Position numbers and translations under genes: made by a program. A model generated the notes under the pieces. That model was not told where the DNA came from and did not search any database. It saw nothing but the letters and a program-made list of their open reading frames with translations. This document shows positions 17,755 through 27,898 of a DNA stretch of 44,365 bases, piece after piece (within the stretch, counting starts at the first letter, position 1; every line of letters begins with the position of its first letter). The DNA lies in assembly GCA_020627985.1 (NCBI GenBank), contig JAHDFV010000004.1:1-44365 (forward strand). The letters are read 5' to 3'. Source of the stretch: Saprospiraceae bacterium (GTDB lineage: Bacteria > Bacteroidota > Bacteroidia > Chitinophagales > Saprospiraceae).

Positions 17755-19683
17755 ATGAGATTGATTCATACAATCCTTATTTTATTCTCTAGCACAATTA
17801 CCATATTAGCCAATACAATTATTCATACTGAAGATTTTAATAATTGTTCAAGTTTTACATGGTCGAGTATTAGAGGTAGTTCTGATACTGAATCTTTTGA
17901 TGAATGGTCTTGTTCTACTTTTAACGGCAGAACATATATGGAAATATATGATAATGATGGCAATAATGATGAGGATTGGTTGGTTTCACCTGCATTTAAT
18001 TTAGACAATTACACTCAAGAATATTTTTCATTTGAATATAATAATAATACCAGTTTAGATGGTCTAACTTTAATGTATTCTAATGATTATAATGGAAATG
18101 GAACTGCGGCTGCCTTAGCATCAGCTACTTGGAATACTATATCACTTGATTTATATGATATTGACAATGATTCCTATGTTTCTAATTTTTTATTTCAAAG
18201 ATCTATTGATTTAAGTGCTATTACAGGGTCTTCCGTTTATTTAGCATTTAGATATATCAGTCCAGGCAATAGTACCACTCAAGGATGGAGCATTGACAAT
18301 GTAAGATTGACAGCTGATTATTATGAAAACATAACAAACGGAATTAACTCTGGAGACAAATGTTATGATCTAAAACAAGAATTACATGATTTAATAAAAG
18401 GTCAAAATACGATAGAATATACGAGTTCTGATTTTGATGTTTGGGATTCACATTATGTAACAGATAGAAGATTGAATGATGCAGGTACAAAATACATTGT
18501 TTATGACATGTATTCGGATAATCCAAGTGGTACTGATCCTTATGAATTTACATTAGGAGAAGATCGAGATGGTGGTTCTCCTGCGGGATCTGAAGGTGTT
18601 TTTTATAACAGAGAGCATATCTATCCGAAATCATGGTGGGGAGGTGGCACTACAAGTTTAGATACACAATATACAGATATTCACTATGTTGTCCCGTCAG
18701 ATAAGATCGTAAATTCTGAAAAACTAAATTTCCCATTAGGAGATAATGATGCAATGGGCATGGATGCATTTACTTCCATGAACGGTTCCAAAGTTGGTGA
18801 TTGTACACATCCTAGTTATTCGGGTTCTGTATTCGAACCTATTGATGAATACAAAGGTGATTTTGCAAGAATGTATCTTTATTTTTCTACTCGTTATAAT
18901 AATAATATAGATGATTGGGAAAGTAATTATTCTGATGCTATGGATGGTATTTCCTATACAGCTTATGATCCTTGGTTATTGCAAAGTATGATTTGTTGGC
19001 ATGAAAATGATCCTGTAAGTCAAAAAGAAATTGATCGAAATAATGCCGTTTATTCTATTCAACAAAATAGAAATCCATTTATTGATCATCCTGAATATGT
19101 CTTTTTTATCTGGGGAACTTGTGCTACTGTAGGCTGCCCTACAGTTTTACCTGTTGAGTTAACTTCATTTAATGGCCATGTTATTTCTCCGTTACAAAGT
19201 CAATTAAAATGGATTACAGAAAGTGAGATTAATAGTTCTCATTTTATTATTGAACACAGTAAAAATGGTTCTGATTTCACACGAATAGGAGAAGTATTTG
19301 CACAAGGAGAATCATTACATAAATTCCAATATACCTTCATTCATAAAGAAGCGAATGTTGGAAAAAATTATTATAGATTGCAAATGGTCGATTTAGATGG
19401 TTCGTTTGAGTTTTCAGAAATAATTTTGGTCAAACATGAAGATCAGTATTGGGTCCATGCATATCCGAATTACACTAGAGATCAAGTTAAGTTAGAATGG
19501 AAAGAGACAAACGATCATATGACGATTTTCTTACTAAATACACAGGGAAAATTATTAAAATCTTGGTCGATTCCACAAGAAAATCAATTGATAATATCCT
19601 TATCTGAATTTCCAGTTGGCACTTATTTGATACAATGTAATTCTGGACAAAATTTAATGACTAAAAAGGTTATTAAATTTTAG
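17755..19683 (+). CDS. Secreted endonuclease I (EndA/NucM/BsnI-like) with choice-of-anchor-J-like N-terminus and T9SS type A sorting domain
   Basis: Signal peptide; DEDWLVSPAFNLDNY; FYNREHIYPKSWWGGG...TDIHYVVPSDKIVNSEKLNFPLG nuclease motif; C-terminal YPNYTRDQVKLEW...LLNTQGKLLKSWSIPQ...FPVGTYLIQCNSGQNLMTKKVIKF. Confidence 0.92.
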   Translation: MRLIHTILILFSSTITILANTIIHTEDFNNCSSFTWSSIRGSSDTESFDEWSCSTFNGRTYMEIYDNDGNNDEDWLVSPAFNLDNYTQEYFSFEYNNNTSLDGLTLMYSNDYNGNGTAAALASATWNTISLDLYDIDNDSYVSNFLFQRSIDLSAITGSSVYLAFRYISPGNSTTQGWSIDNVRLTADYYENITNGINSGDKCYDLKQELHDLIKGQNTIEYTSSDFDVWDSHYVTDRRLNDAGTKYIVYDMYSDNPSGTDPYEFTLGEDRDGGSPAGSEGVFYNREHIYPKSWWGGGTTSLDTQYTDIHYVVPSDKIVNSEKLNFPLGDNDAMGMDAFTSMNGSKVGDCTHPSYSGSVFEPIDEYKGDFARMYLYFSTRYNNNIDDWESNYSDAMDGISYTAYDPWLLQSMICWHENDPVSQKEIDRNNAVYSIQQNRNPFIDHPEYVFFIWGTCATVGCPTVLPVELTSFNGHVISPLQSQLKWITESEINSSHFIIEHSKNGSDFTRIGEVFAQGESLHKFQYTFIHKEANVGKNYYRLQMVDLDGSFEFSEIILVKHEDQYWVHAYPNYTRDQVKLEWKETNDHMTIFLLNTQGKLLKSWSIPQENQLIISLSEFPVGTYLIQCNSGQNLMTKKVIKF

Positions 19684-19805
19684 ATTCTTATATTGGAGAA
19701 AAGCTAAATTCGTCGATGTTCAATAGATATTCGTCAATAGATTAGGAGTTTGACTCAACCTTTTCTTACTTTAGATGGTAATATTATTGTACTATCATAT
19801 AAAAT

Positions 19806-20282
19806 ATGCTTAATAATAGAAATTCATTTCAATTTAGTCCTTTAATGGGATTTATCATGTTAGTGATTACACTAGTTATGATTTATTTCTTAGTAAAAGG
19901 TTTATTTTTTATCGCTTCTTGGGTGATGCCCATTTTAGCCATCGCTACTTTATTTATTGATTATAAAGTATATCTTGATTATGGCAAATTTGTAGTTGAT
20001 TTATTCAAAAATAATTGGGTAATGGGAATTGGAGTCGGTATCCTTTCTGTTGCTTTAATGCCATTTTTAATTCTTTATCTATTCGCTAAAGCTTTGTTGC
20101 TTCGTAAATTTAAAAATGGACGTGCGGATCAAATGTGGGAAGAAAAAAAAGTTTCTGATGAATATATTGAATTCGAAGAAGTACAGGATGATGATATTCC
20201 CATAATAGAATTACCCAAATTAAAGCCTAAAATAAAAGAGGCTCCTAAAAAGGATAATTCTTATGATGAATATTTTGAATAA
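19806..20282 (+). CDS. Small membrane protein of unknown function
   Basis: 158-aa ORF with TM segments and acidic/Lys-rich C-terminus; closely followed by the glycosyltransferase gene. Confidence 0.7.
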   Translation: MLNNRNSFQFSPLMGFIMLVITLVMIYFLVKGLFFIASWVMPILAIATLFIDYKVYLDYGKFVVDLFKNNWVMGIGVGILSVALMPFLILYLFAKALLLRKFKNGRADQMWEEKKVSDEYIEFEEVQDDDIPIIELPKLKPKIKEAPKKDNSYDEYFE

Positions 20283-20300
20283 TTCATTTACAATCTTTCT

Positions 20301-21446
20301 GTGTATATTTTTCTAACATTTTCTCTCCTTTGCGTATTTGCATATATTGCAATTATTCAATTTACTATTAAAGGTTGGGATAACATTCCTACTTGGAATA
20401 TTCCAAATAATTTTATTCCCGAAACGAAGGTGAGTATTATTATTGTTGCTAGAAATGAAGCAAAAAATATAGTTCATCTTTTAGATCAATTATCCAAACA
20501 AGATTACCCCAAAGAATTAATACAATTGATTTTTGTTGATGATCATTCGGATGATCAAACTCCTGATCTTATTCGAAATCATTCTTATTTAAATAAAAAA
20601 TTAATTCTACTTTCAGATCTAGTAAAAGATAATTCCGTTTATTCTTTTAAAAAGTTAGGTATTGAATCTGCTATACAACAAGCTACTGGAGATTTAATTA
20701 TTACCACAGATGCAGATTGTAGTATGAAAGAAGAATGGTTATCTCAAGTCATTTCTTTTTATCAAGAGAATACATATAAATTAATTGCAGCTCCCGTAAA
20801 TTTTTATCATGAAAAAAGCAATTTTGAAAAATTCCAATCTATTGATTTTATTGGCATGATGGGCGTTACTGGCGCGGGTATTCAACATCAATTTATGCGT
20901 ATGTGTAATGGCGCTAATTTAGCCTACGAAAAAAGTATTTTTAATGAAGTCGATGGTTTTAATGGTAATGAAGATAAAGCTTCTGGAGACGATATGTTTT
21001 TATTGCACAAAATTGCAGAAAAATATCCAGATCAAATTGGTTTTTTAAAAAATATAAATGCTACAGTTTATACTGAAGCCAAGCCAAATGTATCTTCTTT
21101 TTATCATCAACGTTTGAGGTGGGCCACTAAAAATGCAGATTATGATGATCCTAGAGTTTTAGTAGTCAATGCAATTGTATTTTTTACTTGTTTTAATTTT
21201 TTCACAAGTTTAATTTTCCTTTATTTTTATCATTATTTATTAGGAATTAATTTATTAATTATTTTTTTAGGAAAAGGAATTGCCGATTATATTTTCTTGA
21301 AAAAAATGAGTTCTTTTTTTAATCGAAAAGATTTAATGAAGACTTTTCTTTCTTCTCAAATTATGTATACTACTTATATTTTCACGATTGGTATGGCTGC
21401 TAATTTTATAAAAAAATATAAATGGAAAGGTAGAACGGTAAAATAA
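20301..21446 (+). CDS. Glycosyltransferase family 2 membrane protein (GTG start)
   Basis: KVSIIIVARNEAKNIVHLLDQLSKQDYP...IFVDDHSDDQT, TTDADCSM, HQRLRWATK (QxxRW), C-terminal TM helices. Confidence 0.9.
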   Translation: MYIFLTFSLLCVFAYIAIIQFTIKGWDNIPTWNIPNNFIPETKVSIIIVARNEAKNIVHLLDQLSKQDYPKELIQLIFVDDHSDDQTPDLIRNHSYLNKKLILLSDLVKDNSVYSFKKLGIESAIQQATGDLIITTDADCSMKEEWLSQVISFYQENTYKLIAAPVNFYHEKSNFEKFQSIDFIGMMGVTGAGIQHQFMRMCNGANLAYEKSIFNEVDGFNGNEDKASGDDMFLLHKIAEKYPDQIGFLKNINATVYTEAKPNVSSFYHQRLRWATKNADYDDPRVLVVNAIVFFTCFNFFTSLIFLYFYHYLLGINLLIIFLGKGIADYIFLKKMSSFFNRKDLMKTFLSSQIMYTTYIFTIGMAANFIKKYKWKGRTVK

Positions 21447-21491
21447 AGTTTATCATTAACCCTAATTGATTTCTCCATTTCACATAAAAAA

Positions 21492-21523
21492 ATCCCCAAT
21501 TTTCAAATATAAAAATTGGGGAT
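21492..21523. terminator. Bidirectional hairpin terminator between convergent genes
   Basis: ATCCCCAATTTT-caaatata-AAAATTGGGGAT: 12-bp perfect stem between genes ending at 21446 (+) and 21553 (-). Confidence 0.85.
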
Positions 21524-21552
21524 AATTCTAATTTAATTACAGAGAATTAATA

Positions 21553-22635
21553 TTAAATATATTTAAAACTCTGACCATTTTTTACAGCCTTTAATATTTC
21601 ATACATCCATTTAATGGTATTTTCGATATCGTCAATGTGTGCCATTTCTACAGTAGTGTGCATATATTTCAAAGGCAAAGAAATTAACACAGAAGGAACT
21701 CCTCCTTTAGAAAATGCAAAAGCATCTGTATCTGTTCCAGTTGCTCTACTCGAAGCTTCTCTTTGAAATGGAATTTCATGATTCTCTGCAACATCTTCTG
21801 CCAATTTAATGACATTATTATGGCAAGCAGGTGCATAATTAATTGAAGGACCTGATCCGCATTTTACATCCCCATATTTTTTCTTATTAATCATGGGTGT
21901 TGTAGTATCATGTGTTACATCTGTAACAATGGCTAAATCTGGAGATAAGGTATGAGCAATCATTCCAGCTCCTCTTAAGCCTACTTCTTCTTGAACAGAA
22001 TTTACAATATATAAAGTATAAGGTAATTTGACTTTGTTTTCTTTTAATAAACGAGCGACCTCTGCAATACAAACGCCTCCCATTCTATTATCTAAAGCTC
22101 TACCACAGAAATATTTCTTATTTAATTCTATAATGGGATCTGGATAAGTGATTACACATCCAACATGAACACCCATATCTAAAACTTCTTGCTTATTAGA
22201 AGCACCAACATCTATAAAAATATTTTCTAAGCTTGGTGCTAGTTTTGCATTTTCTCCTTTTCGAGTATGAATAGCGGGCCATCCAAAAACACCTGTTACA
22301 ATACCATTTTTTCTGGTATGAATATTCACTCTTTTGGAAGGAGCGATCATGTGGTCAGAACCACCATTTCTGCAAACAGTCAACATCCCGTCATCTGAAA
22401 TGTAAGATACAAACCAAGAGATTTCATCCGCATGCGCTTCTATGACCACTTTATATTCTTGACCAGGATTAATAATTCCATAAACGGTTCCATAATTATC
22501 AGAACCCCAATCATCAATATAAGGCTTCAGATATTCTAACCATATTTTTTGTCCAGATGCTTCAAATCCTACAGGAGATGCATTATTTAAATATTTTTCA
22601 ATAAAATTTTTAGACTCTTTATTTAAAACTGACAT
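21553..22635 (-). CDS. M42 family metallopeptidase
   Basis: VVIEAHADEISWFVSYI, CGRALDNRMGGVCIAEV, NSVQEEVGLRGAGMIAH, GTDTDAFAFSKGGVPSVLISLPLKYMHTTVE. Confidence 0.93.
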   Translation of the reverse strand: MSVLNKESKNFIEKYLNNASPVGFEASGQKIWLEYLKPYIDDWGSDNYGTVYGIINPGQEYKVVIEAHADEISWFVSYISDDGMLTVCRNGGSDHMIAPSKRVNIHTRKNGIVTGVFGWPAIHTRKGENAKLAPSLENIFIDVGASNKQEVLDMGVHVGCVITYPDPIIELNKKYFCGRALDNRMGGVCIAEVARLLKENKVKLPYTLYIVNSVQEEVGLRGAGMIAHTLSPDLAIVTDVTHDTTTPMINKKKYGDVKCGSGPSINYAPACHNNVIKLAEDVAENHEIPFQREASSRATGTDTDAFAFSKGGVPSVLISLPLKYMHTTVEMAHIDDIENTIKWMYEILKAVKNGQSFKYI

Positions 22636-22663
22636 AAATTGGGTTTAATTAAATTCTTTTTAC

Positions 22664-23293
22664 TTATTCGGAGAATTGTTTTCCCCAAGCTTGAGGATCT
22701 TTTCTCCATTCTATTAACAATTCTTTTTCTTCTTTCTTTAAATATCCATTTTCATAAGCAACTTCAAGTAATGCATGATAATTGCTTAATGTTTCAAAAG
22801 GACAATCTGCTTTTTTAAAGGCATCATCTGCTAATTGAAAACCATAAGAAAATAATGCCAAAACACCGACGACATCCCCACCAGAAGAACGAACTCCTTC
22901 TACAGCTTTCAAACTACTACCTCCAGTTGAAATTAGATCTTCGACCATTAGCACTTTAGCATGGGGTTCTAGATATCCTTCAATTAGATTTTGTCTACCA
23001 TGTCCTTTCTTTTTATCCCTTACATAAATAAAAGGTTTACCCAATGCATCGGCCAAAAGCGCTCCATGTGGGATTCCTGCAGTTGCCACACCTGCAATGA
23101 CATCAAAATCATATTTTTTAGACAATTCAACTAACCCAGTTTTGACGTGATTTCTTGCTTCAGGGTACGATAAAACAATTCTATTATCACAATAAATAGG
23201 AGAAAGAATACCAGACGCCCATTGAAAAGGGGTTTGTGGATTCAATCTAATTGCTTTAATTTGTAGAAGTTTTTTAGCTAAAGACTTTTCCAA
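22664..23293 (-). CDS. pyrE: Orotate phosphoribosyltransferase
   Basis: FQWASGILSPIYCDNRIVLSYPEAR, VATAGIPHGALLADALGKPFIYVRDKKKGHGRQNLIEG, VLMVEDLISTGGSSL. Confidence 0.95.
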   Translation of the reverse strand: MEKSLAKKLLQIKAIRLNPQTPFQWASGILSPIYCDNRIVLSYPEARNHVKTGLVELSKKYDFDVIAGVATAGIPHGALLADALGKPFIYVRDKKKGHGRQNLIEGYLEPHAKVLMVEDLISTGGSSLKAVEGVRSSGGDVVGVLALFSYGFQLADDAFKKADCPFETLSNYHALLEVAYENGYLKKEEKELLIEWRKDPQAWGKQFSE

Positions 23294-23333
23294 TTGTATT
23301 ACTTTAAGGTTTACTTACTAATATTTCGAACAA

Positions 23334-23957
23334 ATGTACAAAATATACATCAACAACATACCTCTTTATTTACAAGCATTTGATGATTATCATTCTGGAG
23401 ATGATAAAAATTTAACGGCGGTCTATATAAATAAACCTGTAACGCTTTTACAATATATCGATACATTAGAAAAAACAAACAGCTTGTCCTCTATTCAAAT
23501 TTTTTCTAGAGATGTAGAAAAATTAAAAAGAGATTTCTTTAATTTATTCGAAATCATAGATGCAGGTGGAGGCCTAGTCGTAAATGAAAAAGATGAAATT
23601 CTTGTTATTTTTAGAAGAGGACACTGGGATTTAGCCAAAGGCAAAGTAGATAAAGGTGAGACAATTGAAGATGCAGCGGTACGGGAAGTAATGGAAGAAA
23701 CAGGCATTAAAGACATACAAAGAGAAGAGTTGCTTTCTGAATCGTATCATGCGTTTAAACGAAAAGACGGAAAACGGATTCTAAAACGTTCTTTTTGGTA
23801 TTTGATGCGGACGCATTGGCAAGAGACTCATCCTCAAATTGAGGAAGATATTGAACAAGTTTTATGGGTAAATCCTAAAGAATTTTCTACTGATTATCAT
23901 CCTATATTCAGAAATATAAATGAAGTAGTTTTAGAATATTTAAAAAGGATTGAATAG
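23334..23957 (+). CDS. NUDIX hydrolase
   Basis: NUDIX box GKVDKGETIEDAAVREVMEETGI. Confidence 0.94.
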   Translation: MYKIYINNIPLYLQAFDDYHSGDDKNLTAVYINKPVTLLQYIDTLEKTNSLSSIQIFSRDVEKLKRDFFNLFEIIDAGGGLVVNEKDEILVIFRRGHWDLAKGKVDKGETIEDAAVREVMEETGIKDIQREELLSESYHAFKRKDGKRILKRSFWYLMRTHWQETHPQIEEDIEQVLWVNPKEFSTDYHPIFRNINEVVLEYLKRIE

Positions 23958-23961
23958 TATA

Positions 23962-24726
23962 TTATTTTAAATTTCTAACAAAATCTTTAGGCGTAACTCC
24001 TTCAAATTCTTTAAAGACTTTGTAAAAAGTTGATTTATTTCTAAATCCACAATGTTGGGCAATTCCGAAGGTGGTAAGATGTCTATAACCAGGATCTATT
24101 ATTTTCTTTTTAGCTTCTTTAATTCTAAATTCATTAATAAAATGAATCAAATTACAACCCGTTTCTTTATTTACGACTTGAGATAAATAACGCGTATTGG
24201 TTCCTAATCTTTCCGCTAATTCTTTTAATTTTAATTCGGAATTGAGATAAACTTTTTCATTTTCAAATAAGGTATTCAATCGAATAAAAATGTCTAAAGC
24301 CTTAGTATTGGATAAACTACTTTTTGAATATCTAGGATTGAGTTGTAAAATGCCAATTTCTTTGTCATTTTTAATTTTATCTCCATCAATTTCAAAAGCT
24401 AAAAAATTAGTTAGTTCTTGATTTTCATCAAAAAGAGGATAAATTACTAATTTACATAAATATTCTTCATCGTTTTTACGATAATTGGTAATTTCTGTTT
24501 TAATCGGCTGTAAATTAGATAAAGCATTTTTGATAGATTCTACAACCTCAGGTTCAGTATTTTTTCCTTGTAAAATACTCGGTTTTTTTCCTTTTACCTC
24601 TTTGAGATCATAGCCTGTAATCTTTGTAAAATCTTCATTGACCCATTTGATAGAACCCTTTCTATCTGTAAGAATTACAGCTATTTCTAGTTTAGGATTT
24701 AAAGTATGTTTGGTTGCAGCATTCAT
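23962..24726 (-). CDS. PAS domain-containing AraC-type helix-turn-helix regulator
   Basis: PAS: DRKGSIKWVNEDFTKITGYDLKEVKGKKPSILQG; C-terminal ELAERLGTNTRYLSQVVNKETGCNLIHFINEFRIKEAKK..GIAQHCGFRNKSTFYKVFKEFEGVTPKDF. Confidence 0.92.
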   Translation of the reverse strand: MNAATKHTLNPKLEIAVILTDRKGSIKWVNEDFTKITGYDLKEVKGKKPSILQGKNTEPEVVESIKNALSNLQPIKTEITNYRKNDEEYLCKLVIYPLFDENQELTNFLAFEIDGDKIKNDKEIGILQLNPRYSKSSLSNTKALDIFIRLNTLFENEKVYLNSELKLKELAERLGTNTRYLSQVVNKETGCNLIHFINEFRIKEAKKKIIDPGYRHLTTFGIAQHCGFRNKSTFYKVFKEFEGVTPKDFVRNLK

Positions 24727-24746
24727 CTTGTCGATAAATATAAGAA

Positions 24747-27700
24747 TTATTTTTCGCTATCGCTTGCTTCTTTTTCTTTTCTTAACTTTTCAACTTCTTC
24801 TAATAAATCCCTAAGAACAGAGTTTGCTTCTTCTAATTCTAGGTTAACTTCATCTAATTTTTCTTTTTGCTCTGCAACTTTCATTGCTGTATCTTCTTTT
24901 ACTTTTTTCATTTCTTCCACTGCAGCTTGTTTAGCGGCATATACTTCATCTGAAGATTCTTTTTTAGCTTTCGTTATTTCTTCTTGTGAAGCTTTTCTTG
25001 CTTCTTCAGCTTCTTTATTATATTGTGCTTTTTTCGTATTCACTTCTTCTCTAGATTTCGCAATTTCATCTGCTGATGTTTTTTGAGTGAGTTTTATTTC
25101 TTCCAAAGATTTAGCCTTTGATTCAGCAACGTCTTGTGCATATTGAGCCTTCATGGTTTCAGCATCAACTTTCGTTTTTTGAATTTCTTGGGCAGCCGCT
25201 TGTTTGGTGGCAGAAACTTCTTTAGCAGATTTTTCTTTCGCAGCAGCAATTTCTTCAGCTGCAGTTTGTTTTGCTTCTAATTCAGCTAATTTAGCTTCTT
25301 GCTTTGCTTTCGCTGCAGATTCTTTAACTAATTTTACTTCTTCAGATGCTTGTTTTTTAGTTTCATTAATCTCAAGCATTGCTTTTTCTTTTGAAGCAGC
25401 AACTTCTTCTGCTAATTTTTGTTTTTCAGTAGCTGCATTTTCCTTTGCAGCACGTACTAATTCTGCTTCTTCTTCTCTAGTTTTAGAAATATTTTCAGCT
25501 GCAGCTTTCTGAGCTTCAGCTACACTTTTCGCTGCTTCTTGTTTCGCTTTAGCTGTTTCTTCTTTTGCTTTTGCAATTTCTTGGGCAGCTAACTCTCTTG
25601 ATTTTGCAATTTCAGAACCTGCCTTTTCTTTAGCGGCTTGTACATCCTCAACAGACATATTCTTAGACTCTGATTCTTTTTGCTTGATCTCCTTCATTTT
25701 AGCAGCCATTTCAGACTGTATTTCCTGAATTTTAGATTGAGATGTTTGCTGCGCTGTTTGCACATCAGACGCATATTTGGTTTTCGCTTCTTCCGAATTT
25801 GATTTCGCTTCAGTTACTTTTACTTTTGCTTCCTCATTTGCTTTTTGAATTTCTTCTGCAGCCCTTGTTCTCGCATCAGCTACTTCTTTTGCAGATACTT
25901 CTTTGACTTCTGTCTCTTTCTTTCGAGCTAGTTCAGCAGATTCAGCTACTTCTGCTTGGATTTTTTGAATTTCTTCTGCAGCTCTAGATCGAGCTTCTGC
26001 CACTTCTTCTGCTATTTTAGCTTTTTCTTCTGTTGCTTTATCTTTGGCTTCTTTCACTCGCTCTACTTCTTCAGCATTGATTTCTTGAATCGTTGTTGCT
26101 GCTTTTTTCTTAGCTTCTACCACTTCTTCTGCGACATTTGCTTTTTCTTCTGCCCCTTCTTTTTTAGCTTCCACTACTTCCATCGTCACTTCTTGCTTCG
26201 TAGAATCTATTAAAGATTTTGCCAATTGTTTTTCTTCAGCTACTTGTTTTTTTGCAGAGTTAATTTCCTCAGCGGCTCTTTGTTTAGATTCTGCAACTTC
26301 TTTAGCATTCGTTTCTTTTTCTAGGGCTACTTTTTCTTTAATATCTGCAATTTCTGATGCACTCGCTTCTTTTACTAAGGCTTTTTCTTCTGCTGCATTT
26401 CTTTTAGATTCTGCTACAGAAAATGCCACTTTTTCTTTTTCTAAAACTGCATTTTCTTTAATTCTTGCTATTTCTTCAGCTGTACTTTCTCTAACTTCTA
26501 GTATCTGTTCTGCAGCCGTTTTTTTAGAATTCACGACATCTTCAGCAGTTTTGTTCTTTTCTTCTTTTGCTTTTAAACGAGCATCAGCTATAATAGCAGC
26601 TGTTTCTTCTCTAATTTTTAATAATTCTTGTGATGAATTTTCCCGGGCAGTTGCTACTTCATCTGCGTATTCTTGTTTTGCTACTTCCAAATTTTCTTTA
26701 ACCACTAAGATTTCATCAGCTGCTTTTTGACGAGCGGCAGCCACTTCTTCAGCAGATTTCATTTTAGCTTTTTGTACTTCTTCTGCCGCTTTTTGCTTAG
26801 AATCTTGTACAGACAAAGCAATCTTCTCTATTTCTCCACCAGCTTTTTCTTTAGCAATTTTAATGGCATTCGCTTCATCTTCTAATGCTTTTTGAATTTC
26901 TTCATCTGCTCGTTTTCTCGAAGCCAATACTTCTTGAGCAAACTCATTTTTCTTAGCTGTAGCTGCTTCTCTAGAGGCTGCTACCTCTTCTTGTAATTGT
27001 TTCTTAATGGCATCACCTCTTTCTTTTTCTTTAATGATTTCTTCTTGTAACCGAGCTTTTAACTCCATTAATTCTTCTTGTAAATTTCTGACTTCTTTTT
27101 CGTCTTCAGGATTTACCTTACCTCCTCCAGCATTAGATTTTCCTCCTGCAGTTTTAGAACCACCTGATTTAGAAATACCACTATTTACAGAATTGTCTCT
27201 TTTGGCATTCGGAGATACTTTAGAAGGGTCTAATGTTTTATTAACACAACTAAAAACATTTCTTATGTCATTTTGCTTTGTAGGAGGAAAGGTTAATTGC
27301 AACCCTTTACCCGACATATTATCCAATAATAAAACTCTGTTAATTTTTGCACCTGACAACCATTTCAAAAAGCCTATATCAATTGTTAAGCTATTAGTGT
27401 AAGTTGGTACACCAGAAGAATTTTTATTTAAATCAGACATACTATTAAACTGATATACTTTCTTCTTTTTATTCACATCTTCGAAAACAACTCGATCTTC
27501 TTGATTTAACCGAGCTCCTCCTTTAGAATAAATGACCATATACAAACCACTATTCTTGTTTTCAATAATGAAATCATAAGAAGATCCAGATCGAATAGCC
27601 AGTTGTTTCTTTTCAGATTTAATGATTTGAATATTTCCAGGTGTTTTATTGTCTGCAATTATACCACTACAGTTTTGTGCTTCCATTTGATGGATAAAGA

Positions 27701-27749
27701 AAACTAAAATAAAAAGAAGCCCAGAAAGTTTGATTGAAAATTTTTTCAT
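24747..27749 (-). CDS. Exported long coiled-coil repeat protein (11/11/18-residue superperiod) with N-terminal globular domain
   Basis: Signal peptide MKKFSIKLSGLLFILVFFIHQMEAQ; ~170-aa globular region; linker GGSKTAGGKSNAGGGK; then ~780 residues of AEEVAxAKxKA-type charged repeats. Confidence 0.9.
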   Translation of the reverse strand: MKKFSIKLSGLLFILVFFIHQMEAQNCSGIIADNKTPGNIQIIKSEKKQLAIRSGSSYDFIIENKNSGLYMVIYSKGGARLNQEDRVVFEDVNKKKKVYQFNSMSDLNKNSSGVPTYTNSLTIDIGFLKWLSGAKINRVLLLDNMSGKGLQLTFPPTKQNDIRNVFSCVNKTLDPSKVSPNAKRDNSVNSGISKSGGSKTAGGKSNAGGGKVNPEDEKEVRNLQEELMELKARLQEEIIKEKERGDAIKKQLQEEVAASREAATAKKNEFAQEVLASRKRADEEIQKALEDEANAIKIAKEKAGGEIEKIALSVQDSKQKAAEEVQKAKMKSAEEVAAARQKAADEILVVKENLEVAKQEYADEVATARENSSQELLKIREETAAIIADARLKAKEEKNKTAEDVVNSKKTAAEQILEVRESTAEEIARIKENAVLEKEKVAFSVAESKRNAAEEKALVKEASASEIADIKEKVALEKETNAKEVAESKQRAAEEINSAKKQVAEEKQLAKSLIDSTKQEVTMEVVEAKKEGAEEKANVAEEVVEAKKKAATTIQEINAEEVERVKEAKDKATEEKAKIAEEVAEARSRAAEEIQKIQAEVAESAELARKKETEVKEVSAKEVADARTRAAEEIQKANEEAKVKVTEAKSNSEEAKTKYASDVQTAQQTSQSKIQEIQSEMAAKMKEIKQKESESKNMSVEDVQAAKEKAGSEIAKSRELAAQEIAKAKEETAKAKQEAAKSVAEAQKAAAENISKTREEEAELVRAAKENAATEKQKLAEEVAASKEKAMLEINETKKQASEEVKLVKESAAKAKQEAKLAELEAKQTAAEEIAAAKEKSAKEVSATKQAAAQEIQKTKVDAETMKAQYAQDVAESKAKSLEEIKLTQKTSADEIAKSREEVNTKKAQYNKEAEEARKASQEEITKAKKESSDEVYAAKQAAVEEMKKVKEDTAMKVAEQKEKLDEVNLELEEANSVLRDLLEEVEKLRKEKEASDSEK

Positions 27750-27898
27750 AATGAAGTGGATTATTTGTGACCTTAAATTACCTAGTACACAAGATAATAA
27801 AAATTAATATCATACAAAACGATTATATAAAAAGGTAACGAATCACCATATAAAATTGTGATTGTTATTTGTAAAATTTTATATAATTTTGCGAAATG

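Noticed and set aside
24747-27110. CRISPR-like or tandem DNA repeat over the coiled-coil gene
   Set aside because: Periodicity is at the protein level with diverged codons; no identical DNA repeats with unique spacers.
24706-27402. Several plus-strand ORFs (24706-25086, 25204-25512, 25956-26213, 27007-27402) opposite the coiled-coil gene
   Set aside because: Ser/Phe/Ala-rich translations are what the complement of a Glu/Lys/Ala-rich repeat gene gives; no recognisable domain.
27820-27890. AATCAC...GTGATT inverted repeat and AT-rich palindromes downstream of pyrB
   Set aside because: Short imperfect stems in very AT-rich DNA; not strong enough to call a terminator or regulatory site.
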